Notes: generated from the sequence alone by a model not told the origin. 12,736 bases of DNA from Bacillota bacterium (GCA_023391185.1 JAEWBI010000067.1:1-12736), one strand, 5' to 3'; positions 1 to 6,643 are shown, numbered from the stretch's first letter. Numbers and translations are program-made.

Positions 1-1
1 C

Positions 2-1084
2 AATTTTTTTCATAATAAAAATATAGAAGTAAATAGAAATGAATTATTAAATCAATATACAGAAAACATAATTAACAAATTAATAAAATATGATATATTT
101 GATAGTTTTTCATCTAAAAAAGAGTTAAATAAATGGATATTTGAATTAAATAGTTTAGAAGTTAACAATATTTTGAGTTTAAATATAGAACCCAAGAATA
201 TAAAGTTTGATCCGGAATTATTAATAAATAAAAATTTATTAAATACTATAGATTATAATAAAAGAGTTGAAGCATTAGCAAGTATAAAAAATGCTGATGG
301 TTGGTATCATTTATTTGATAGAATGCTAAATCTTGAATTTTTATATAGCGATAAATTTTATCAAGATATTGAAACAATGAAAAGAGCAAAAAGTGCTCAA
401 ATGTCGCTATGGATAATTGGTGAACCAAATTTTATTAACAGTCCATATCATGATGAAGATTTTGAACTATTAGTTACTTCAAAAGATACAAGTGGAAAAG
501 GTTGTGATTATCTTGTATGGGATGCTATAGCGACAGTAGCAGAAAATTTTGATTCAATTAATAGTAATTATCACAGACAAGATTTACAAACTATAATTAG
601 ATATTCTGGTGCATGTCTTCAAGGATCTCATACTTATCCAGAAGGTTCTATAAATAATTTAGCAATTAATCCTATATCATTAAAAGATAAATATCATTTA
701 GAAAATATGGAGATATTAGCAAATAATACTGAAATAGGAAATTTTTTATATGCTGTGATGACAAATCCAGAAGCAATAAAAAGAAGAGATTACAGAAGTA
801 TAATAAGGGAAATGGTAGAAAATAAAGATAAAATTAGTTATGTATTTTTATTATGTTATTATGCAGTAGGCGAAAAAGAAGCAACATCTGCTCAAAATAT
901 ATGTTTACATAATTATTTCTATGATATAAAAAGTGACTATAATATAGATGAATTACTTGAAAAAGTTGATGAAAGAATTAATGTTATAAATGGTGAATTT
1001 AAAGAAGTAATAACATATGAATTAGAATGTAATGAGTCTATTAAAATAAAAAAGAAAGGCTTTAAAAAATTATTTAAGAATTAG
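2..1084 (+). CDS. Unrecognised repeat-containing protein, 3' part (5' end lies outside the window)
   Basis: The reading frame is open from base 2 to the TAG at 1082-1084, giving 360 visible residues. There is no in-frame ATG before 173, and the TTG at 173 has no ribosome binding site, so the gene most likely starts left of the window. I do not recognise the family. The protein is rich in Asn, Ile, Lys and Glu, with no signal peptide or membrane segment in the visible part. It shows a periodic pattern: the motif Tyr-His-x3-(Phe/Leu/Met)-x2-(Leu/Ile) begins at bases 446, 569 and 692, exactly 41 codons apart, each followed by a second helix-like stretch. This suggests tandem alpha-hairpin repeats of the scaffold or protein-interaction kind. 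The C-terminus is a short Lys-rich tail. A hairpin terminator follows 35 bases after the stop. Reality of the gene is near certain; function is unknown. Confidence 0.85.
   Translation, partial: NFFHNKNIEVNRNELLNQYTENIINKLIKYDIFDSFSSKKELNKWIFELNSLEVNNILSLNIEPKNIKFDPELLINKNLLNTIDYNKRVEALASIKNADGWYHLFDRMLNLEFLYSDKFYQDIETMKRAKSAQMSLWIIGEPNFINSPYHDEDFELLVTSKDTSGKGCDYLVWDAIATVAENFDSINSNYHRQDLQTIIRYSGACLQGSHTYPEGSINNLAINPISLKDKYHLENMEILANNTEIGNFLYAVMTNPEAIKRRDYRSIIREMVENKDKISYVFLLCYYAVGEKEATSAQNICLHNYFYDIKSDYNIDELLEKVDERINVINGEFKEVITYELECNESIKIKKKGFKKLFKN
446..814 (+). repeat. Three 41-codon degenerate protein repeats
   Basis: Units of 123 bases begin at 446, 569 and 692. Each opens with a Tyr-His pair: YHDEDFELLV, YHRQDLQTII and YHLENMEILA. 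The first two are also preceded by INSP or INSN. The similarity is at protein level and confined to the opening helix. The rest of each unit is diverged, so this is a weak repeat call. Confidence 0.4.
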
Positions 1085-1118
1085 TTTAACTTTAAAATCT
1101 TTCAGCATTTAAGAATTC

Positions 1119-1143
1119 AACTAACATAAATGTTAGTTTTTTT
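1119..1143 (+). terminator. Intrinsic terminator after the left-edge gene
   Basis: AACTAACAT and ATGTTAGTT form a perfect 9-bp inverted repeat around AA, followed by a T run to 1143. The 25-base element matches the one at 2419-2443 at 22 positions. Confidence 0.8.
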
Positions 1144-1243
1144 GTAATAACAATTAAAATACAATAAATGTTAAATAATATTAATGGTAATTAAAGTAAA
1201 CTTAATATAAGATAACTAATTAATCCAAGCTAAACATTCTTTA

Positions 1244-1252
1244 TGATATAAT
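1244..1252 (+). promoter_or_regulatory. Extended -10 promoter for the glycosylase-like gene
   Basis: TGATATAAT is a full extended -10 box (TGN plus TATAAT) 16 bases before the GTG start. No convincing -35 is seen at 16-18 bases upstream, which is tolerated with extended -10 elements. The leader would be very short. Confidence 0.5.
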
Positions 1253-1268
1253 TATAAAAGGTGGTTGT

Positions 1269-1805
1269 GTGGAAAATAGAATTATTGAAATAATGAAATG
1301 TAAGAATTGTTCCTTATGTAACAATCAGTTACCTCTATTAGATAATACTATATCAGGAGATATTATGTGGGTTGGATTGTCTGCAAAAAAAGTTGTTGAT
1401 ATCACAAGCTCAACACCACTTGAAAACAATACTAATAGTGGTAAAATTATTGAACAAATTGAACAAAAAATACCAAAGTATAATTTCTACAAGACTAATT
1501 TACTGAAATGTCTTCCACTTGATAAAAATAATAAATTAAGATATCCAACTATTAATGAAATGGATAAATGTATTAGTAATTTGATATATGAAATAGATAT
1601 AATTAAGCCTAAATTAATATTTTTGTTAGGTAGAAAAACATATAATTATGTCTATAAGTATTTTAAAAATAACAATTTAGAAACAAATAATATTAATTAT
1701 ATAGAGCATCCATCATATATTTATGTTTATAAGAAAAGATATATAGATGAATATATAAGTAAAATAATAGAAATAATTAATTGCAAAGATTATAAAGGAG
1801 AATAA
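1269..1805 (+). CDS. Uracil-DNA glycosylase superfamily protein, family-4-like and atypical
   Basis: This 178-residue protein resembles family 4 (iron-sulfur) uracil-DNA glycosylases. Visible support: a Cys cluster at residues 11, 14 and 17; the block KTNLLKC at 75-81 followed by a conserved-looking Cys101, matching the 'N-V-V-K-C-x-P ... C' iron-sulfur region; the segment IKPKLIFLLGR at 112-122, equivalent to 'IRPKVIVALGR'; and HPS at 147-149, matching the C-terminal His motif. The canonical GEAPG motif that should follow the first beta strand is absent; the protein reads WVGLSAKK at 34-41. Substrate range or catalysis may therefore differ from true uracil removal. The GTG start at 1269 follows AAAGG(TGG). 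The next gene's ribosome binding site lies inside the end of this one, so the two are an operon. Superfamily fairly secure; exact activity open. Confidence 0.75.
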   Translation: MENRIIEIMKCKNCSLCNNQLPLLDNTISGDIMWVGLSAKKVVDITSSTPLENNTNSGKIIEQIEQKIPKYNFYKTNLLKCLPLDKNNKLRYPTINEMDKCISNLIYEIDIIKPKLIFLLGRKTYNYVYKYFKNNNLETNNINYIEHPSYIYVYKKRYIDEYISKIIEIINCKDYKGE

Positions 1806-1808
1806 TAT

Positions 1809-2372
1809 ATGAAAATAATAATGGCTACTAAAAATCCAGGTAAAATTGAAGGGGCAAAAAAAGCCTTTTCAAATTATTTTAGAGATATAGAGATAGTAGG
1901 TATATCTGTATCTTCTAATGTAAGTGATCAGCCTGTTAATGAAGAAATATATTTAGGTGCAAAAAACAGAATAAAGAATTTAAAACAATATTGCAAAGAA
2001 AACAACATAAAAGGAGATTTATATATATCGGTTGAATCTGGTATAACTAATCAAATATGCGATTGGATGATAGTTAATGTTGCAGTGATTGAAGATAATG
2101 AAGATTTCGTAAGTTATGGAACTAGTCCAGGATTCCCAGTGCCAAACAAGTATGTTGAAGATATTATTAAAACAGAATTAGGCAGTGTAATGGATGAAAT
2201 ATTTAAAAAAGCAGATTTAAAATCAAGCGTAGGTGGTATTAGTATACTAACGCATGAAATTGTTTCAAGATTAGACTTGACGGAAATGGCCTTTGTAATG
2301 GCATTAACAAAATATATTAATAATACCATATGGAATGATAAAGAAATAAAACAACTCAATCTAATAAGATAA
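1809..2372 (+). CDS. DUF84 / YjjX-type inosine/xanthosine triphosphatase
   Basis: The 187-residue protein matches the YjjX/DUF84 family. These cytosolic enzymes are known to hydrolyse ITP and XTP to keep deaminated purines out of nucleic acids. Seen in order: the N-terminal ATKNPGK motif (residues 6-12, typical 'AT.NP.K'); SDQP around 39-42; the GAKNR motif at 50-54; the VESG strand-turn at 75-78; SPGFPVP at 106-112; and a C-terminal segment GGISILTHEIVSRLDLTEMA (142-161) equivalent to the 'GAIGVFTAGKLTR' region. Length is normal for the family. AAAGGAGA at 1794-1801 precedes the ATG and overlaps the end of the upstream glycosylase-like gene, leaving three bases between stop and start, so translation is probably coupled. 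The unit ends in a hairpin terminator at 2419-2443. The substrate is inferred from family membership. Confidence 0.87.
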   Translation: MKIIMATKNPGKIEGAKKAFSNYFRDIEIVGISVSSNVSDQPVNEEIYLGAKNRIKNLKQYCKENNIKGDLYISVESGITNQICDWMIVNVAVIEDNEDFVSYGTSPGFPVPNKYVEDIIKTELGSVMDEIFKKADLKSSVGGISILTHEIVSRLDLTEMAFVMALTKYINNTIWNDKEIKQLNLIR

Positions 2373-2418
2373 GATTATGTTATTGTACTGATAATTTAAT
2401 TTATACTATTTTAAAATT

Positions 2419-2443
2419 AACTAACAGCAATGTTATTTTTTTT
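2419..2443 (+). terminator. Intrinsic terminator of the glycosylase/DUF84 unit
   Basis: TAACA-GCAA-TGTTA, a short stem with a GNRA tetraloop, is followed by eight T. Bases 2419-2443 match 1119-1143 at 22 of 25 positions. Confidence 0.7.
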
Positions 2444-2452
2444 AGAAATTTA

Positions 2453-2481
2453 TTGCAAATAACGACAAAATTTAGTATTAT
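2453..2481 (+). promoter_or_regulatory. Sigma-A-like promoter for the prepilin-like gene
   Basis: TTGCAA (2453-2458), a 17-base spacer and TATTAT (2476-2481). Transcription would begin near 2488. That rules out any upstream in-frame start and supports the ATG at 2543, leaving a leader of about 55 bases. Confidence 0.5.
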
Positions 2482-2542
2482 TATCCTAGAAAGAACTTTA
2501 ACAGAAAAATTAATTAACATGCTAAATAAAATGGAGGATAAA

Positions 2543-3628
2543 ATGAAAAAAAAGGGATTCACCCTAATTGAATTATTAGCAGTAATTTTAATACTAGGTA
2601 TAATTGCCTTAATAGCAATACCAACAGTAAGTAAAATTATTGACCAAAGTAAAAGAGGCGCATTTGAAACTACTACCAGTAATGTAGTAAGTGCAATTGA
2701 AGACGCTTGTCAACTGCAAGAATTAAAAGGTGAGACTATAACAACAACATATACGTTTACTGATGGAACTGTATCACCAAGTTTAAGTGTTAATGGAAAA
2801 TTGCCAACTACTGGTATAGCAACAGTAGATAAGAACTGTAATGTAGCACTTGGTATAAGTAATGGAACTTACACTGCAACAAAAGACTCTTTAACAGATG
2901 CAGTAACCTATATTAAGGGGAAATATAATACATATGCAAATGGCACAGCTGTTTATTTTAATCCGGTAACAGGGACATCATGTACAGCAGGGGAAGCAGT
3001 AAGTACACCAGGAACAAAAACAGGATGTATGAAATGGTATGCATTTAATGATAGTGGGGACCTTAGTAGTACAGTTAATTTAATATTAGATCATAATACT
3101 ACTGCGGTAGTAGCATGGAATTCAACAAACAGCACTTTGAATGGTCCAACAAATATTACAACTCAACTTTTATCTGATACAAGTTCTTGGGCTGGAGTGC
3201 CTACAAGAACAGATAGTTATAGTTTAACAAAAGGAACAATTAATTATACAATTAATTATAATACATATAAAGCTAGATTAATAACAGCCGCAGAAGTTGC
3301 AAAAATTACAGGGAATAGCAGCTATTTAGAAACGTCTTTATCTAGTATTGCGTGGTTTTATTTAGACAGTAATAGTCAAACAAAAACTGCAACTACTACT
3401 GGCGCAAGTAACTTTGACTGGCTATTTGATTATACAAATGGTTGTACAAGTTCTGGATGCAGTATTGCCTCATCAAGTACTCAAGGATATTGGACAGCTA
3501 CAGCTACAGCTATAAACTCTGCTTGGAGTATGGATAAAACCGGTCGCTTGTATTACAATTGTAGTGCAGACTATCCAACCTATGCCGGTGTACGACCAGT
3601 TATAACTATTTTAAAATCTAAACTATAA
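2543..3628 (+). CDS. Type IV prepilin-like surface protein with a large C-terminal lectin/FGE-like domain
   Basis: The start is the ATG at 2543, five bases after GGAGG (2533-2537); the open frame reaches back to 2453 but that part overlaps the promoter. The 361-residue product opens with MKKKGFTLIELL, a class III signal. A prepilin peptidase would cut between Gly5 and Phe6, with the conserved Glu at +5 (Glu10), followed by a hydrophobic helix to about residue 27. This is the type IV pilin/pseudopilin N-terminus. The remainder is Thr/Ser/Asn-rich with Cys at 56, 99, 147, 162, 301, 306 and 340, perhaps as disulfides. The C-terminal part (about 140-361) ends in YWTAT...GRLYYN...GVRPVITI, which resembles C-type-lectin/FGE-like or DUF1566-type domains with their 'W(S/T)...VRPV' ending. 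Likely a surface-exposed minor pilin or adhesin. No pilus assembly genes or prepilin peptidase are in the window. The gene looks less AT-rich than its neighbours. The prepilin call is firm; the fold of the C-terminal domain is inferred. Confidence 0.85.
   Translation: MKKKGFTLIELLAVILILGIIALIAIPTVSKIIDQSKRGAFETTTSNVVSAIEDACQLQELKGETITTTYTFTDGTVSPSLSVNGKLPTTGIATVDKNCNVALGISNGTYTATKDSLTDAVTYIKGKYNTYANGTAVYFNPVTGTSCTAGEAVSTPGTKTGCMKWYAFNDSGDLSSTVNLILDHNTTAVVAWNSTNSTLNGPTNITTQLLSDTSSWAGVPTRTDSYSLTKGTINYTINYNTYKARLITAAEVAKITGNSSYLETSLSSIAWFYLDSNSQTKTATTTGASNFDWLFDYTNGCTSSGCSIASSSTQGYWTATATAINSAWSMDKTGRLYYNCSADYPTYAGVRPVITILKSKL
3494..3511 (+). repeat. Three perfect tandem copies of ACAGCT inside the prepilin-like gene
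   Basis: ACAGCT occurs at 3494-3499, 3500-3505 and 3506-3511. It encodes Thr-Ala three times (residues 318-323) directly after Tyr-Trp of the C-terminal domain. Gain or loss of a unit would stay in frame. Confidence 0.9.
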
Positions 3629-3646
3629 TTGTCCTTTTAAATTGAA

Positions 3647-3695
3647 TAAAATACATATCAAATTGTGCAATAGTTACTTTGATATGTATTTTTTT
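3647..3695 (+). terminator. Intrinsic terminator of the prepilin-like gene
   Basis: A perfect 14-bp stem (AAATACATATCAAA at 3649-3662 with TTTGATATGTATTT at 3678-3691), a 15-base loop and a seven-T run. Confidence 0.85.
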
Positions 3696-3741
3696 ATTTT
3701 AACTACATAGATTAATAAATAAATGAATTGATCTAATTAAG

Positions 3742-3770
3742 TTGACAAATTAGTATTAGCAGTATATAGT
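3742..3770 (+). promoter_or_regulatory. Strong sigma-A-like promoter of the HD-GYP gene
   Basis: A perfect TTGACA (3742-3747), a 17-base spacer and TATAGT (3765-3770). The leader would be about 40 bases, too short for a c-di-GMP riboswitch. The gene is therefore expressed separately from the prepilin-like gene. Confidence 0.75.
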
Positions 3771-3817
3771 ATAGCCCGATAAGTGAAATTATTATCTAGT
3801 TACTACATGGGGGTTTT

Positions 3818-4849
3818 ATGAAGACAGATTTTATTATAGGCATTTATGGTGATAATAGTACTGATATTGAAAAGCTTGTTGAGACAAGTTATAGCGGTTG
3901 TAAAGTAAAAAAGATTAAAAATTTAGAGGATTTTAGTAAGTATGAACTTTTAGAATATCCTGACATAATTTTTATACATAATACTGAATTAACCACTGAT
4001 CTAATTAATACTATCAGATTAACAGACAAAGGAATAGGTTCGGCTGTATTTTGTTTGATTTCAAAAACAAACGATAGTTATATTTATTTTGATACTAATT
4101 TAGTTTATAGAGATAGTTATTCAAAGTTTATTGAGTTAGATAAGGATACTGTAGTTGAAATTATAGGCAAAATGATAAGAAAAAATAAAATTCAATTATC
4201 TGTAACAGATGCAACAACTGAAATTAAAGATCTAAAAATTTATATTGATATGATTAATTTATGGGACAGTTATACTAAAGGTCACTGTCTTAGAACACAA
4301 AGATATGTAACCTTTATAATGAAAAAATTAAACTTAAGTTTTACTGAAAAAAAGAATATTAGTTCAGCAGCTTTACTTCATGATATAGGGAAAATAGCTG
4401 TAAAGAAAAGAATTTTACAAAAAACGGATAAACTTTCAAATAAGGAGTTTGAAATAGTTAAAAACCATTCTTTATTAGCAAGTCGTTATCTTCCAGGAAA
4501 ACAGTTTAATTCTATAAGAGAAATGATTGTAGCTCATCATGAGCGCTATGACGGCACTGGATATCCACATAACTTATCTGGTAATGAAATTCCTTTTGGT
4601 TCATATATTATAGGAATAGCTGATGCTTTTGATGCAATGACAAGTGCTAGAGGGTATAATAAAGTAAAAACGTTAGAGGAAGCTAAACAGGAGTTACTAA
4701 AGTATTCAGGTAAACAATTTCATCCAGAACTTGTTAATATATTTATTGATATTATTGATACTTCATCTAGATTTCAAAAATATTTTAATTCGCAACAAAA
4801 GAATTCTGAACCAGACAAAATATTAACTTATAAAAAAACGATTCGTTAA
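3818..4849 (+). CDS. HD-GYP domain cyclic-di-GMP phosphodiesterase-like protein with a degenerate receiver-like N-terminus
   Basis: The C-terminal half of this 343-residue cytosolic protein is a full HD-GYP domain, a family known to degrade cyclic di-GMP. Its metal and signature residues are in place: His156, the HDIGK motif with His188-Asp189, His217, His240-His241, the GYP block HHERYDGTGYP (240-250) and Asp269 in ADAFDAMTSARGY. The first 125 residues have the alternating strand/helix look of a response-regulator receiver, but the expected phosphoacceptor Asp in the 'PDIIF' strand region (48-55) reads His-Asn and the N-terminal acidic pair is missing. It is thus probably not phosphorylated and may instead sense a ligand or partner. 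TGGGGG precedes the ATG by four bases, a poor ribosome binding site given the strong promoter. Monocistronic: terminators lie on both sides. No GGDEF cyclase is in the window. It follows the pilin-like gene, and c-di-GMP often controls pili, but a link here is inference. Confidence 0.9.
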   Translation: MKTDFIIGIYGDNSTDIEKLVETSYSGCKVKKIKNLEDFSKYELLEYPDIIFIHNTELTTDLINTIRLTDKGIGSAVFCLISKTNDSYIYFDTNLVYRDSYSKFIELDKDTVVEIIGKMIRKNKIQLSVTDATTEIKDLKIYIDMINLWDSYTKGHCLRTQRYVTFIMKKLNLSFTEKKNISSAALLHDIGKIAVKKRILQKTDKLSNKEFEIVKNHSLLASRYLPGKQFNSIREMIVAHHERYDGTGYPHNLSGNEIPFGSYIIGIADAFDAMTSARGYNKVKTLEEAKQELLKYSGKQFHPELVNIFIDIIDTSSRFQKYFNSQQKNSEPDKILTYKKTIR

Positions 4850-4868
4850 ATCAATGAATCGTTTTTTT
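4832..4868 (+). terminator. Intrinsic terminator overlapping the end of the HD-GYP gene
   Basis: AAAAAAACGATTC (4832-4844) pairs perfectly with GAATCGTTTTTTT (4856-4868). The loop contains the TAA stop codon. The symmetric A and T runs could also stop transcripts arriving from the opposite strand. Confidence 0.85.
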
Positions 4869-4920
4869 ATATTTTCATTATTATATGAATAAATATTTTA
4901 ATTTAATATATACGTTTATT

Positions 4921-4949
4921 TTGACAAAGTAATATGCCTATGTTAAAAT
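4921..4949 (+). promoter_or_regulatory. Sigma-A-like promoter of the 310-residue orphan
   Basis: A perfect TTGACA (4921-4926), a 17-base spacer and TAAAAT (4944-4949), preceded by TGT as an extended -10. Confidence 0.7.
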
Positions 4950-4988
4950 ATTGGCAAATTTGATAAAGAAGAAAACTGGGATGATAAA

Positions 4989-5921
4989 ATGAATGCTGAA
5001 ATTAAAGATTATTTAAAAAATACTAGTAAGAGTAATGACAAAGTAAATTTTATTTTTTATAAATTTTATTTAAAACCTTCAGAAGTACTGGGCGGTAGTG
5101 AAGAAGAAACTTTAGATAAATATTATTTGTATGGAAATATAAATTCTTTGATTATTAATAATGAATTTTTAAAATTTTTGCAGTTGTGTTTAAGAGATGA
5201 AGAATTTACCAGTAAATTAAATGATGTCTTATTAAGAAAAATTAGATATATCTTGTTTGATGGTAAAGAATATATAGAGAAATACATAGAAGACTTAAAA
5301 TCACCGCAATTCAAATCTTTTCTTGATGGTGAAATTCCTTTGCCAAATAAGTACCGTAAAAAGTATAATATTTTAGATATCTATGCTCTATCTGACTTAT
5401 ACAATAGAGTAGGTTGGATATATAATTTAAATATTGATAGTAAAGACATGAAAAATTATAACATGTATTTAAATAATGAACTTATCCTAACTATAGGTTT
5501 TAAACAGCAGCTTTACTATGAAAAATATATTAAACCAAATGAAGAAAGAAAAAGTATTTTAAAAAGAATAGCTGAAGATAATTATGATGATGTTGATTCT
5601 TGCTTTTTGTATCTATATGATGGACATTCTAAAAATGTTTTTCCTGCAATTATTTGTGATAATGATTTTATTAGTATAGTAGAGAAAAAATTACTTCATA
5701 GAGACTTACCTAATATTATAATAAAAAATATTATTGATATTTTACAAGTAAGTATTAATTTTAAAACAATGAATGACTGTTATGCGGATTTTGAATTATT
5801 ATATGATATGTTAGAAAAGAAAAAAATAGATGGTTTTAATCATAATAATGCTTTATCATTGATAGATAAACTTTCTAAGAAAAAATCTAATCCAAAACGC
5901 AAGGTATTTAAACTAATATAA
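4989..5921 (+). CDS. Unrecognised 310-residue cytosolic protein
   Basis: I do not recognise this protein. It is Lys/Asn/Ile-rich, appears mostly alpha-helical, and has neither signal peptide nor membrane segment. Visible local features are a Tyr-rich patch near residues 19-30 and 43-48 (FIFYKFYLKP, KYYLYGN), a central acidic stretch (about residues 195-205) followed by FLYLYDGHS, and a strongly basic C-terminus (SKKKSNPKRKVFKLI) that could bind nucleic acid or membrane lipid. The start codon follows GGGATGAT, only a partial match to the ribosome binding consensus, three bases upstream of the ATG. The gene has its own strong promoter and a shared bidirectional terminator, so it is a single-gene unit, convergent with guanylate kinase. 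Strong promoter and terminator signals make it a real gene; no function can be assigned. Confidence 0.85.
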   Translation: MNAEIKDYLKNTSKSNDKVNFIFYKFYLKPSEVLGGSEEETLDKYYLYGNINSLIINNEFLKFLQLCLRDEEFTSKLNDVLLRKIRYILFDGKEYIEKYIEDLKSPQFKSFLDGEIPLPNKYRKKYNILDIYALSDLYNRVGWIYNLNIDSKDMKNYNMYLNNELILTIGFKQQLYYEKYIKPNEERKSILKRIAEDNYDDVDSCFLYLYDGHSKNVFPAIICDNDFISIVEKKLLHRDLPNIIIKNIIDILQVSINFKTMNDCYADFELLYDMLEKKKIDGFNHNNALSLIDKLSKKKSNPKRKVFKLI

Positions 5922-5935
5922 TTTATTTGAAATAA

Positions 5936-5958
5936 AAAACTGCAATATTTGCAGTTTT
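5936..5958. terminator. Bidirectional terminator between the 310-residue orphan and guanylate kinase
   Basis: AAAACTGCAA (5936-5945) pairs perfectly with TTGCAGTTTT (5949-5958) around TAT. A tracts and T tracts flank both sides, so it can serve both convergent genes. It overlaps the last bases of the guanylate kinase stop codon. Confidence 0.85.
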
Positions 5959-6613
5959 ATTTTTCTTCAATTAAAGATTCATGAATATCTTCTTCTCTGT
6001 TATTAAGTTCTACTTCTTCAATTCTATCGACACGACATTTTTCAGCTGTAATTATAGCTTCAACTTTGCTAATAGCTATATCTATTTTATCATTAACAAC
6101 AACATAATTATATTTAGTAACTTCGTTTATTTCTCTGTATGCCGTTTTAAATCTTTCAAGTATTTTCTCTTCACTATCAGTATTACGACCAATTAAGCGT
6201 TCTTTTAATATCTCCATACTAGGAGGCATTATAAATATAAACAAAGCATCACTAATTTTATTTTGTATTTCTATTGCGCCTTGTATATCAATTTCTAAAA
6301 GAACATCTTTTCCAGCATTAAGCATATTAGCGATTTTATCTTTTGGTGTGCCATAATACTGCCCACTATGAACAACAGCATACTCTAAGAAACCATCATC
6401 TTTTATTTTTTGTTCAAATTCTTCTTTTGAAACAAAAAAATACTCAACACCATTTTTCTCTTCACCTCTAGGACTTCTTGTTGTCATAGATGTCGATAAC
6501 CATATGTTTTCATTTCTTTCATTTATACTAGAACATATGGTTCCTTTACCAGCACCTGAAGGACCAGATACAACGATCAAAATCCCCCTTGATTTAGTTT
6601 TAATAATGCTCAT
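5957..6613 (-). CDS. gmk: Guanylate kinase
   Basis: Guanylate kinase converts GMP plus ATP to GDP plus ADP in the cytosol and is essential for GTP/dGTP supply. The 218-residue product has the P-loop GPSGAGKGT (17-25), the GMP-binding block TTRSPRGEEKNGVEYFFV (44-61), FLEYAVVHSGQYYGTP (75-90), the DVLLEIDIQGA strand (103-113), and the lid/adenine region RLIGRNTDSEEKI...RF (139-155). I chose the ATG at 6611-6613, seven bases after AGGTGG. A GTG two codons upstream leaves almost no spacing from the ribosome binding site and is unlikely. The C-terminus carries an acidic tail of about 20 residues beyond the usual end. The gene stands alone: in many Bacillota gmk is followed by rpoZ and coaBC, but here a terminator follows directly and the next gene is convergent. 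Confidence 0.96.
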   Translation of the reverse strand: MSIIKTKSRGILIVVSGPSGAGKGTICSSINERNENIWLSTSMTTRSPRGEEKNGVEYFFVSKEEFEQKIKDDGFLEYAVVHSGQYYGTPKDKIANMLNAGKDVLLEIDIQGAIEIQNKISDALFIFIMPPSMEILKERLIGRNTDSEEKILERFKTAYREINEVTKYNYVVVNDKIDIAISKVEAIITAEKCRVDRIEEVELNNREEDIHESLIEEK

Positions 6614-6631
6614 GTCCACACCACCTTTTTA

Positions 6632-6643
6632 ATGTTATAACAT
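6632..6643. repeat. 12-bp perfect palindrome over the gmk -10 box
   Basis: ATGTTATAACAT is self-complementary and covers the gmk -10 element (6634-6639, minus strand). It could be an operator, or simply reflect the AT-rich -10 sequence. Confidence 0.35.

Noticed and set aside
246..428. Short open frames on the opposite strand or other frames (also at 2114-2359, 5123-5314, 5981-6196, 6954-7172, 9749-9955 and 10473-10661)
   Set aside because: Each lies within a well supported gene and has no ribosome binding site or recognisable protein features; they arise from AT-rich codon use.
2453..2542. Upstream in-frame extension of the prepilin-like gene
   Set aside because: It overlaps the likely promoter and lacks a ribosome binding site. 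GGAGG five bases before 2543, plus the canonical MKKKGFTLIE start, decides for the ATG at 2543.
3400..3628. Diversity-generating retroelement target
   Set aside because: The C-terminal domain has a lectin-like ending, but the window holds no reverse transcriptase, accessory protein or second near-copy of this stretch that could be a template repeat.
3771..3817. c-di-GMP riboswitch before the HD-GYP gene
   Set aside because: The leader after the promoter is only about 40 bases and has no recognisable aptamer core.
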